In this document: piece after piece, positions 25,754-33,300 of the stretch | How the letters are laid out: each line of letters starts with the position of its first letter | Position numbering within the stretch: position 1 is the first letter of the stretch | Assembly (NCBI GenBank): GCA_037134755.1 | Contig: JBAXLO010000020.1 | Coordinates: 1 to 33,881 of the forward strand | Direction of reading: 5' to 3' | DNA: 33,881 bases | Source of the DNA: JBAXLO01 sp037134755 | GTDB taxonomy: Bacteria; Bacteroidota; Bacteroidia; Bacteroidales; JACABE01 | Notes under the pieces: model-generated | Database searches by the model: none | The model's input: the letters and a program-made list of their open reading frames with translations, nothing else | What the model was told of the DNA's origin: nothing | Program-made: the position numbers and the translations under genes

Positions 25754-26056
25754 TTATAATTTTATAGCAAATTCAATATGTCCACCTAAACCAAGTTCGA
25801 TGATCTTTTGCAAAGTAGAAAAACGAATCTCTTTAACATTGTTTTCAATTTTAGAAATATAAGATTTTGTTGTCCCTACTCTTTCTGCAAGTTCTGCTTG
25901 AGTTAAGCCCTTTTCAATCCTGGCATCATGAATTAACGCTCCTATTTTAAACGATTCATATCCTGATTCCAAATCATCTCGTTCTGTTGTCCCTTTTTTG
26001 CCGTAGTGTTTCTCTTTAAACTGTTCGAGATTTGTCAAATTATCTGTTTTGTTCAT
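25754..26056 (-). CDS. XRE-family antitoxin (HigA-like)
   Basis: A 100-aa DNA-binding antitoxin. The HTH_3 domain occupies about residues 35-92 (IHDARIEKGLTQAELAERVGTTKSYISKIENNV). The N-terminal 30 residues are polar and would contact the toxin. It overlaps the toxin gene by 17 bp in a different frame, so translation is coupled, and the toxin-first order is of the HigBA type. It should neutralise the toxin and repress the promoter at the palindrome 26409-26432. Confidence 0.88.
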   Translation of the reverse strand: MNKTDNLTNLEQFKEKHYGKKGTTERDDLESGYESFKIGALIHDARIEKGLTQAELAERVGTTKSYISKIENNVKEIRFSTLQKIIELGLGGHIEFAIKL

Positions 26057-26393
26057 TTTCGTATTCCTTCTTAATTTTTATTGCAGTTTTAATTTCTTTT
26101 GGTAATGTTTTTTGAGTTTTCTTTTGATAGGCATTAGCTACAATAACTAATTTCCCTTTATCAAAAAAACAGAATATTCTAAAAACATCCCCTCCTTGTT
26201 GTACTCTTATTTCATATATTCCATCAGTATTTACAATATGCTTAAGATAAGTTTCAGGGACTTTAGGTAATTCTTCAATCAATTCAAGAGTCCATATAAT
26301 TTTCTCTTTTACTTTATCAGGTTGCTTTTTAAAGAACTTTTCAAAATAATCTTTATTAAAGATAATTGTTCTAAATTTTTCTTTAGATTTCAT
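26040..26393 (-). CDS. RelE/ParE-superfamily toxin (HigB-like)
   Basis: A 117-aa small basic protein with the RelE/ParE fold pattern: helix-rich front (NKDYFEKFFKKQPDKVKEKIIWTLELIEEL), then GIYEIRVQQGGDVFRIFCFFDKGKLVIVANAYQKKTQKTLPKEIKTA. The R of VFRIFCF and the YQKKTQKTP-like tail are typical of HigB/RelE-like ribosome-dependent mRNA endonucleases, but the target is not known. It is the first gene of the pair and ends inside the antitoxin gene. The -7 element lies only 3 bp upstream of its ATG. Confidence 0.88.
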   Translation of the reverse strand: MKSKEKFRTIIFNKDYFEKFFKKQPDKVKEKIIWTLELIEELPKVPETYLKHIVNTDGIYEIRVQQGGDVFRIFCFFDKGKLVIVANAYQKKTQKTLPKEIKTAIKIKKEYENEQNR

Positions 26394-26396
26394 TTT

Positions 26397-26405
26397 GCAA
26401 AGATA
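26397..26405 (-). promoter_or_regulatory. Toxin-antitoxin promoter, near-leaderless
   Basis: Minus-strand TATCTTTGC, with TTG 20 bp upstream inside the operator palindrome as the -33 box. The toxin ATG begins only 4 bases downstream of the -7 element. A start site at the normal distance would fall on or next to the ATG. Confidence 0.65.
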
Positions 26406-26408
26406 CTA

Positions 26409-26432
26409 AAAGTTGTACTTTAGTACAACTTT
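26409..26432. promoter_or_regulatory. Operator palindrome of the toxin-antitoxin pair
   Basis: AAAGTTGTACT and its exact reverse complement AGTACAACTTT with TT between them. It covers the -33 box of the pair, so binding of the XRE antitoxin would block polymerase. Confidence 0.75.
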
Positions 26433-26481
26433 ATTGTTGCATATTTATAAATAAAACAAATCTTAGTTGGTTATTAAAACC

Positions 26482-26516
26482 AAAAGTCCTGCATATTTAT
26501 GGTATGCAGGACTTTT
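26482..26516. terminator. Terminator after the 29-residue-repeat T9SS gene
   Basis: AAAAGTCCTGCATA and TATGCAGGACTTTT, perfect 14-bp arms around a 7-nt loop, T-rich on both sides. It lies 61 bp after the stop of the minus-strand T9SS gene and upstream of the toxin operon. Confidence 0.8.
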
Positions 26517-26549
26517 TGCTTTTAAGTCTTCTACTTTGGAGAGGATTTA

Positions 26550-26569
26550 CCTGCCTGCCGGTAGGCAGG
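26550..26569. repeat. Dispersed REP-like palindrome, copy 1
   Basis: CCTGCCTGCCGGTAGGCAGG lies directly after the stop of the T9SS gene. Its reverse complement matches 19 of 20 bases at 30056-30075. The core GCCTACCGGCAGGC is close to palindromic. Repeats of this sort are widespread in Bacteroidota genomes. Confidence 0.75.
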
Positions 26570-26576
26570 GGAGAGG

Positions 26577-28217
26577 TTATTCTTTTACAAACTTCCTTAC
26601 TACCGTTTCTTTATCCGAACTTAGCTTTAGAATATATACTCCTTTCGCGAAAGCAGAAGTATTAATTGTTGCTTTCTTATTTATATTAGTTGTATATATG
26701 GTTTGCCCGATAAGGTTTACTATCTCTAATCTTTGTTCTGTATTAAGGTTTGTTTCTATCGTAAGATTGTCTTTGGTGGGATTGGGATAAATAGACACAT
26801 TATTATTTAAAGTGTTTTCTTTAATCCCTGTAAAAAATGAAATAAAATGTGCATTGTAAAGTGCTGTTGAATCATTAGATGAGAAAGTCTTAATAATATT
26901 TTTATTAGAATATACATTTAAATTAGAATTATTATAACTTAACACCCAAGTATTATTAGTCCATATTTCCTCTTTACCAATAATTGAATTATCGTTTGCA
27001 TCATAAGTATAAGTATATCTGTTATAATTAATCCAGGCATTATTTTGCCAGAGCTCTGTTAAATCTGTTAATATAGCTCCATTTATATCATAAGTATAAG
27101 TATACCTATAACTATTAACCCATGCATTGTTTTGCCATTCTTCATATAAATCAGTTAACATATTACCATTTACATCATTAGTATAAGTTATTCTAGTTTC
27201 ATTAATCCAGATAGTGCCTTGCCCAAATTCATCTAAAAATGATACTAAATACCCATTTGCATCGTAAGTCCAAGTTTCTCTTTGTTCATTAACCCATGCA
27301 CTATTTTGCCAATATACCTTTAAATACGTTAACATATTACCATTTGCATCATAAGACCAAGTAGCACTATAATTATTAACCCAGTTATAGGTTTGCCAAT
27401 TTTCGGTTAATTCTGTTAACATATTACCATTAGCATCATAAGTATTTGTACTTCTGCTTGTATTAACCCATATAGTATCTTGCCAGTGTTCACTTAATGC
27501 TGTTAACATATTACCATTTGCATCGTATGTGTAAGTTGACATACCATAATTAATCCAAGTATTGTTTTGCCATTCTTTATATAAATCTGTTAACATATTA
27601 CCATTTGCATCATTAGTATAAATATCATAACTATTATTAATCCAAGCAGTATCTTGCCAATTTTCTAATAAAAATGTTATCTTATTACCATTTGCATCAT
27701 AAGTATATGTTAATATAGAACTATTAACCCATGCATTGTTTTGCCATTGTTCAAATAAATGTGTTAACATATTTCCATTTACATCATAAGTATAAGTATG
27801 TCTATAATTATTAACCCAAACATTGTTTTGCCAGACTTCTAATAAATATGTTAACTTATTTCCATTAGCATCATAAGTATAAGTATATCTATTATTATTA
27901 ACCCATGCAGTATCTTTCCTGTCTTCACGTTTATCACATAATACTTTTCCACTATTATTATACGTTCTGGTATATCTCCTTATCGGTTTATAATTGTTGT
28001 CTAAGCCAATAATGGTGTCGTAATTCCATGTAATGGAATTTGAAGATTGCAATTCTTTCTTTTTGGGTAAAGAAATGTTTTCCTTGGAGAGTAATCCTTT
28101 TTGCTTTGTACTAATTGCTTTTTTATTGCTGTTGTTAAGCAATGGACTGTTTTGCCATTGTGCATTTGCAATGTTTATTGTAAAGATTGCGATTAAAAGA
28201 AGATAAAACTTTTTCAT
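26577..28217 (-). CDS. T9SS-secreted protein of eleven 29-residue YD-like repeats
   Basis: A 546-aa secreted protein with a signal peptide at residues 1-19 (cut after NANAQ-type site) and a 30-100 linker. Residues 105-423 are eleven near-perfect 29-residue units, each with W(V/I)N near the start, TYTYDANGN-(M/K)LT in the middle and E-x-WQNN at the end. The motif resembles YD/RHS beta-wrapping repeats. A type A sorting domain follows from about 473 (SIYPNPTKDNLTIE, GQTIYTT, KGVYILKLSSD), targeting the protein to the surface by T9SS. The function is unknown; a surface fibre or adhesin is a guess. It stands alone between the toxin pair and a long intergenic region. Confidence 0.92.
   Translation of the reverse strand: MKKFYLLLIAIFTINIANAQWQNSPLLNNSNKKAISTKQKGLLSKENISLPKKKELQSSNSITWNYDTIIGLDNNYKPIRRYTRTYNNSGKVLCDKREDRKDTAWVNNNRYTYTYDANGNKLTYLLEVWQNNVWVNNYRHTYTYDVNGNMLTHLFEQWQNNAWVNSSILTYTYDANGNKITFLLENWQDTAWINNSYDIYTNDANGNMLTDLYKEWQNNTWINYGMSTYTYDANGNMLTALSEHWQDTIWVNTSRSTNTYDANGNMLTELTENWQTYNWVNNYSATWSYDANGNMLTYLKVYWQNSAWVNEQRETWTYDANGYLVSFLDEFGQGTIWINETRITYTNDVNGNMLTDLYEEWQNNAWVNSYRYTYTYDINGAILTDLTELWQNNAWINYNRYTYTYDANDNSIIGKEEIWTNNTWVLSYNNSNLNVYSNKNIIKTFSSNDSTALYNAHFISFFTGIKENTLNNNVSIYPNPTKDNLTIETNLNTEQRLEIVNLIGQTIYTTNINKKATINTSAFAKGVYILKLSSDKETVVRKFVKE
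26944..27900 (-). repeat. 87-bp in-gene tandem repeats
   Basis: The eleven 29-residue units of the T9SS gene correspond to direct 87-bp repeats at DNA level. On the plus strand the landmark CCATTTGCATC or CCATTTACATC recurs about every 87 bp. Identity is high enough that slippage or recombination could change the copy number. Confidence 0.85.
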
Positions 28218-28560
28218 TTTTATTATATTTAATTTCGTCTAATTCCTTGAGGCGATTATTATATTTAATTAGGCGTAGGAACTTGGCTTTTTGAAAAACT
28301 AACGCCTTTTCTTGTTTAGAGTATCACAAAAGTAATACAAATTTATAACAAACGGTATTATTTATTAAAATATTTTTAATAATATCATCTTTAAAGAGGA
28401 GAAAACTCTCAAAAAGGTTGGAAAAAGATTTTATATAACACAAATTAAGAGTAAATGAGTTAATTTTTGATTACACAAACACACCAAAACTAAGCTATTG
28501 ACAATTAGTTTACATTATTATTGAAGAAATGTTAAAATAAATTAGTTTATCATCAGCATA
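28218..28560. other. A/T-rich intergenic region without a supported gene
   Basis: I see no coding frame or recognised RNA here. The segment after the T9SS gene start holds its untranslated leader and promoter region, and the rest is unstructured A/T-rich sequence up to the -7 element at 28566. Confidence 0.4.
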
Positions 28561-28565
28561 TTTTA

Positions 28566-28573
28566 TACGTTTG
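28566..28573 (+). promoter_or_regulatory. -7 element upstream of array 3 and FN3 gene B
   Basis: TACGTTTG matches TAnnTTTG. A TTTA lies 16 bp upstream, a weak -33. A transcript from here would cross array 3 and reach the FN3 gene at 29420. Confidence 0.4.
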
Positions 28574-28635
28574 TGCCCTCAATAAGGAGCAACAAAATTT
28601 TAGCTAAATATTGAGATATTATCAATACATAAATA

Positions 28636-29226
28636 ATGACAACTACACCTGCTACTGTAAGAAAGATTCTTAAAAGTCGCATAGGAGCAAAATTCTGTGG
28701 TGTCATTACTAAGCCAATATTCCATTCAAAATCTGTCTTATTTCTTATTAAAAGCAAAGCATTAGCCATAAACGTGTTCATGGCAACTATACGTGTGTTC
28801 GTATTACTCATACATGTGTTCGTAGCATTCACACGTGTGTTCGTGTCATTCACACGTGTGTTCGTAGCACGCACACACGTGTTCGTGGCACGCATACGTG
28901 TGTTCGTTTCACACACAGGTGTGTTCGTGGCATTTACACACGGGCTCGTACCATTCACAGACGTGTTCGTATCATTCACACGTGTGTTCGTATCACGCAC
29001 AGACGTGTTCGTGCCACACACACATGGGTTCGTATCACGCACACACGTGTTGGTGCCAAGCATCCATTTTTCTATGTTATCATCCTATTTTATTAGTAAT
29101 ATCAACAACATACATTATAATTTAGAGTTTATAAATTACCATAAACTCAAAATTCAAATCTATACTTACAAAATGGTATTTAACCAAATGCATAAGTATT
29201 GGGCTGAACCGGATTATTTTTCATAA
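28636..29226 (+). CDS. Open frame through array 3, heptad-repeat protein candidate
   Basis: A 196-codon ATG frame. Residues 1-46 are non-repetitive and basic (MTTTPATVRKILKSRIGAK onward), then about fourteen seven-residue units of the form (T/R)xVFVxx made by the 21-bp array, then a polar tail. An opposing 166-codon frame (28563-29063, minus) is also open, with TNTRVND units and a C-terminal hydrophobic helix. The third plus frame is also open for 75 codons. Because a stop-free 21-bp unit stays open in several frames, openness is weak evidence. I list this frame because it is colinear with FN3 gene B, but it may not be translated. Confidence 0.2.
   Translation: MTTTPATVRKILKSRIGAKFCGVITKPIFHSKSVLFLIKSKALAINVFMATIRVFVLLIHVFVAFTRVFVSFTRVFVARTHVFVARIRVFVSHTGVFVAFTHGLVPFTDVFVSFTRVFVSRTDVFVPHTHGFVSRTHVLVPSIHFSMLSSYFISNINNIHYNLEFINYHKLKIQIYTYKMVFNQMHKYWAEPDYFS
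28774..29067. repeat. 21-bp degenerate tandem array 3 (14 units)
   Basis: Fourteen consecutive units of exactly 21 bp, typically GTGTTCGTATCATTCACACG plus one base. The first eight bases (GTGTTCGT) are strongly kept while the middle (N)CA(T/C)(T/G)CA varies. Unit junctions read CACACGTGTG, a palindrome with alternating purine-pyrimidine, which favours cruciform or Z-form DNA. There is no spacer or length variation, so it is not a CRISPR array. It lies 353 bp upstream of FN3 gene B. Confidence 0.92.
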
Positions 29227-29254
29227 TACAGATATCTAAGAGTAACGTTCAAGA

Positions 29255-29353
29255 ATGGCGAAAAACGACATCGTGAACGTAATGAAACAATCTCCGCAAT
29301 TCGATAGATTGCTTCGTGTCGCTATACGTGACATTCTCAATGAAAGTAGTTAA
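29255..29353 (+). CDS. Possible 32-residue ORF before FN3 gene B
   Basis: ATG to TAA gives 32 residues: MAKNDIVNVMKQSPQF then DRLLRVAIRDILNESS. It is amphipathic and mostly helical, with a G/C content higher than its surroundings and codon-like composition. It lies between array 3 and the FN3 gene, 66 bp before the latter, on the same strand. There is no clear ribosome-binding site, but Bacteroidota often lack one. No such frame is evident between array 2 and FN3 gene A. Confidence 0.4.
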   Translation: MAKNDIVNVMKQSPQFDRLLRVAIRDILNESS

Positions 29354-29419
29354 TTCGTATTGTCGAATTTGCTAATCGAATTGGAATTAATATTTAATAA
29401 TAATTAAAAATATATCAAA

Positions 29420-30031
29420 ATGAAAAATAATGCTCGAGTAAAACTCGATTTCATGGGCTTTAAAAAAGGGGAACTTATAATGTTTTGTATGTATGTTTCG
29501 CTTTTACTTTTTGCATGTACATTTATGATAACTCCTCCTTTTACAAAAGTAGAGTTTGATGCTGCAATTAAAGACTATCAATCAAAAGCAGTTGCCGCAA
29601 TGGGCAAAGACCCTGCTAAAATTAAACTTAAAGATGCTGCCGAAGCAGAACTTAAAAAAATGGCTCGCATGTTGTCAAGTTATGTTGACATGATGTGTTA
29701 CGGTAACTATGATGAGATAAATCAAACAGGTTTTACAGTATATTCTCAAGATGGACATTCGGGTCAAATTGAGTTTACTGTCAGACAGGGAATTACTTCA
29801 GGTCAAGTAATAGCAGAATGGCCTAAAGATCAAAATAATCATGGTTATGTATTTAGATATTCTATTGATGAAGAAGGCTTAAGAGACATTTTCACAGAAG
29901 TAAATATAGGCAAAACAGAATGTACAGTTGATGGTTTGATTCCAGGTAAAGTGTATATCTTCTCTTACAGTGTAGTTTATACATCCGGTAAAGCTCCTTT
30001 TTGTGATCCTATTATAATGATGGTTATCTAA
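29420..30031 (+). CDS. Fibronectin-III-like protein B (helical N-domain plus FN3-like C-domain)
   Basis: A 203-aa protein of the same plan as protein A. The start RVKLDFMGFKKGEL is followed by a hydrophobic stretch (about residues 22-37, possibly a buried helix or membrane segment). A helical region follows (KLKDAAEAELKKMARMLSSYVDMMC), then an FN3-like beta domain from about residue 112 ending VDGLIPGKVYIFSYSVVYTSGKAPF. The function is unknown. Array 3, a possible 32-residue ORF and a -7 element lie upstream on the same strand; a hairpin terminator follows at 30105. A and B differ greatly in sequence, so the relationship is by architecture and the C-terminal pattern. Confidence 0.7.
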   Translation: MKNNARVKLDFMGFKKGELIMFCMYVSLLLFACTFMITPPFTKVEFDAAIKDYQSKAVAAMGKDPAKIKLKDAAEAELKKMARMLSSYVDMMCYGNYDEINQTGFTVYSQDGHSGQIEFTVRQGITSGQVIAEWPKDQNNHGYVFRYSIDEEGLRDIFTEVNIGKTECTVDGLIPGKVYIFSYSVVYTSGKAPFCDPIIMMVI

Positions 30032-30055
30032 AGAAGAAGTACTTAAAGTGCCTAC

Positions 30056-30075
30056 CTTGCCTACCGGCAGGCAGG
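30056..30075. repeat. Dispersed REP-like palindrome, copy 2
   Basis: CTTGCCTACCGGCAGGCAGG, 19 of 20 bases identical to the reverse complement of copy 1 at 26550-26569. It is flanked by AAGTACTTAAAGT and TACTTAAAGTACTTGAAG, words that also occur in similar form (AAGTACTTCAAGT) after the serine hydrolase at 9430-9450. Confidence 0.75.
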
Positions 30076-30104
30076 AAATACTTAAAGTACTTGAAGTTAA
30101 AAAG

Positions 30105-30141
30105 AAAAAACCTTCATCAAGCAATTGGTGAAGGTTTTTTT
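30105..30141 (+). terminator. Terminator of FN3 gene B
   Basis: AAAAAACCTTCAT and GTGAAGGTTTTTTT form a stem with one or two mismatches, followed by the T-run. It lies about 75 bp after the stop, beyond the REP-like repeat. Confidence 0.75.
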
Positions 30142-30183
30142 ATGCCCATCCTGACAGATATAAATAAAGAAAAGGCATTTATA

Positions 30184-30210
30184 CCTGACCCCGTATTATA
30201 CGGGGTCAGG
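30184..30210. repeat. 27-bp perfect palindromic hairpin
   Basis: CCTGACCCCGTA and TACGGGGTCAGG, exact 12-bp arms around TTA. It is much richer in G/C than its surroundings and has no T-run. The remaining 30211-30379 holds only the untranslated region before the mannosidase gene. Confidence 0.7.
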
Positions 30211-30379
30211 AAAGATTGTTTTCCTTAAAGCATAAAAACCTAAAAGCCTTTAAATAATTATTAATATATTTACAAATACATTCAAATGTAATAAAAAGTT
30301 TGTAACTTCGCCGCTTATAAATGTTAATTGCAATGCTTATATCTAAATCATATATCTTATTAATTAAAATCAAAACAAC

Positions 30380-33300
30380 ATGAAAAGAATCTTACTTGTT
30401 TTAACCCTTTTCTTATGCATAACTTCCTATTCTCAAAATACTAATATTAATCTTGCGGATATTGGGAGCGGTTGTAATGTGGAGTCGGCTTCCAGTAATA
30501 AGGAGAATGCTTTTAAAGCAATAACAAGCAGTACCGAAGAAGGTTGGAATACAACAAACGAAACTTCAGGTGCGTGGATTAAATTTAAGTTTGATAAAGC
30601 ACAAGCTGTTAAAGAGATTTGGATACTCAGCAGGCCTATCTTCAGCTATGCAGTTAATGCTTATAATCTACAGTTTAATTATAATTATGAGTTGGCTAAA
30701 AACATTACTATTACCTTCTCGGATGGTAGTATTGAGAATGTTGTGTTAAAACAAATAGATAACTTCCAGATAATAGCACTTCCAAAAGAAAAGAAAACAG
30801 AATATATTAAGATAACTATTAATGATGTATGGAAGGGCACAGGTAGCGGTGGTACAGGCTTAGGTAAGATAAGGATATTTGCTGCTGACAATGAGATAAG
30901 TTATAATTTGCGCTCTTTCGAGAATTATAATGGTATTGATAAGAAGGCTGTGAAACAGGCTACCATTACTATTGTTAATCCCGCCAAGGAAATTAATAAT
31001 GTGCATATAGTTTTGACAAAAGATAAGAAGAAAGTTGATGATGTAATAGTCGGAACTATTGATGCCAATCAGATAACTGAGAAAAAGATATGGACATTTA
31101 TCCCTCAAACTGATGATGAATTTGATGTTGAGGTTTTATCGGGTAGTAAAGCTATTGCTAAGCCTTCAAAACTAAAGATTACTACTTATAAAAAGACTTA
31201 TTTTGATGGTGGTGAGTTCTTAATTAATTCTACCAATCACAATGATCTTGGCTGGCTTTATACTCAATATGAAACAGCTAATTATCGCTCAAAAGAATTG
31301 ATACTTCCGGCAATGAAACTCATGGAAAACAATCCTGAGTATTGCTATTCAATGGAGGCAGTTGAGTATATAAGAGAGTTCTTTAGCCGTCATCCTGAGA
31401 AGAGAAAGGAAATGGAAAAGCTTATCAAAGATAAACGTTTTTATTGGGGTGCAACTGATGTACTGATGCTTCAAACTCATGTAGGACCCGAGAAATTGGT
31501 GCACCAGTTTTATTATGGTCGCCGTTGGCTGAAGGAAAACATTCCTGGTGCCGACTCTAAAATGTATATCAATGCAGATGTTCCCGGCATGACCTATCAG
31601 TTGCCACAGTTATTGAAGAGTGCGGGTATTGATTATCTGGTTCAGGCAAGGCTTCCATTAGGTTTTTATTATTGGCAAGGACTTGATGGAACTATGCTTA
31701 ACACCTATGGTTTGCGTTATGGGAACTCTCCAAAGATACTTCCTAAGAATAATGATGAATGGCTTAATTTTATTTATAAAAGGGAGGCTTATTACAAGTC
31801 GCACAATCTTCCAAAGGTCTTTACTTATGATTATAATGAAGATTATCTGCCACCAAATGCTGAGTATATTCCTTTTGTAAAAGAGGAGAATGCCAACATG
31901 AAAAGCTTTGCGGAAGCATGGAATTATCAACATAAAGATAAGAAAGAAATGCAGACACAACCGCCTGTATTGAAGTTTACAAACCCTGAGGATATGTTGA
32001 ATAGGATATTTAGTAAGCCTGATATTAATCTGGAAACAATAAAAGGAGAATGGCCCGACCAATGGTGTTATTATGATGAGCCAAGCAATCGCGAAGGACT
32101 TTTAAATGGCCGTAAAGGACACAATTTATTGTTGTCGGCTGAGAAGTTATTTTCTTCAGTTAAGATGCTTAACCCTAACATTGTTTATCCAAAAGCTATC
32201 TTCGATTCTGCATGGATGGCTAACTGCTGGCCCGATCATGGTTGGGGTGGTAATAACGGTTTGTATAGTGATAGCATTTATCATGATTCCTACCTAAGAT
32301 CATATACTTGTGCGCAGTATTTAATGCAACAGGCTATTCAAAATCTTACAAAGTATATCCCAAATAATGATGCAAAAAAGATTCCTTTGGTAGTTTATAA
32401 TTCTTTAAACTGGGAGCGGAAAGAAGCAACTAAAGCTGAGTTTATCTTACCAAAAGATTGGAAAGGTTTTGCTTTAAAAGATAAGAATAATGAAACGATT
32501 CCTTTTGAGATAACCGCAAGGAATGCTGATAAGATTCATATCCTTTTTAATGCTGATATTCCTGCTTCTGCTTATACAATATATTATATAGAACCTTCAA
32601 AAGACATTAATTCTTACGTAAAGACATTGTCGGGAGATTCGATAGATAATGCTGAGTTTAAAATAGTGTTTGGCAATTCAGGTATTAAGCAATATGTTGA
32701 TAAGATAAAGGATAGGAGATACTTTAAGACCGATAAGTTTGAAGCCGGCGAAGTGCTCCAGTTCTCTGCACCCGGCATTGCCTGGGATGATCTCGAAGCA
32801 ATGTCGAATATTAGTATGTATGATTTTGATAAGTCGGGGAACTATAAAAGCAAGACAATCCGCTTTGTTGAAACACCTATAAGATATATCCGCGAAAGCG
32901 AAACACAGATAAAGAACTTTAAGTTGTTGCAAAGATATATTGTTTTAAAGAACTCTAAAGATGTTGAGCTCGAAGTAGAACTCATTGACTGGAATGGCAC
33001 AAAGAACAAGGAACTTCGTATTGCTTTCCCAATGAATATCGAACAAAAGACGGAAGGTGGAATGACAACTGTTCCTGCTTCTTGCTTAAAAACTCCTGAT
33101 GGTAAGAACAGCGGACTTCTTGGCGAGTATTTCGACAATCCTAATCTTTTTGGCAAGCCGGTCTTCTCGCAGGTAGACGAAAACATGGCTCCTTATTGGG
33201 ATAAAGGTTCTCCGGGCAAAGGTATCCCTAGTGATTTCTTTTCGGTAAGATGGACAGGAACAATCAGTGTTCCAGAAACCGGCGACTATGTTTTGGGCAT

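Noticed and set aside
26577..28217. RHS polymorphic toxin
   Set aside because: YD-like repeats occur, but there is no RHS core, no C-terminal toxin and no immunity gene; the end is a T9SS sorting domain.
28774..29067. CRISPR array
   Set aside because: Units are contiguous at 21 bp with no unique spacers, and there are no cas genes.
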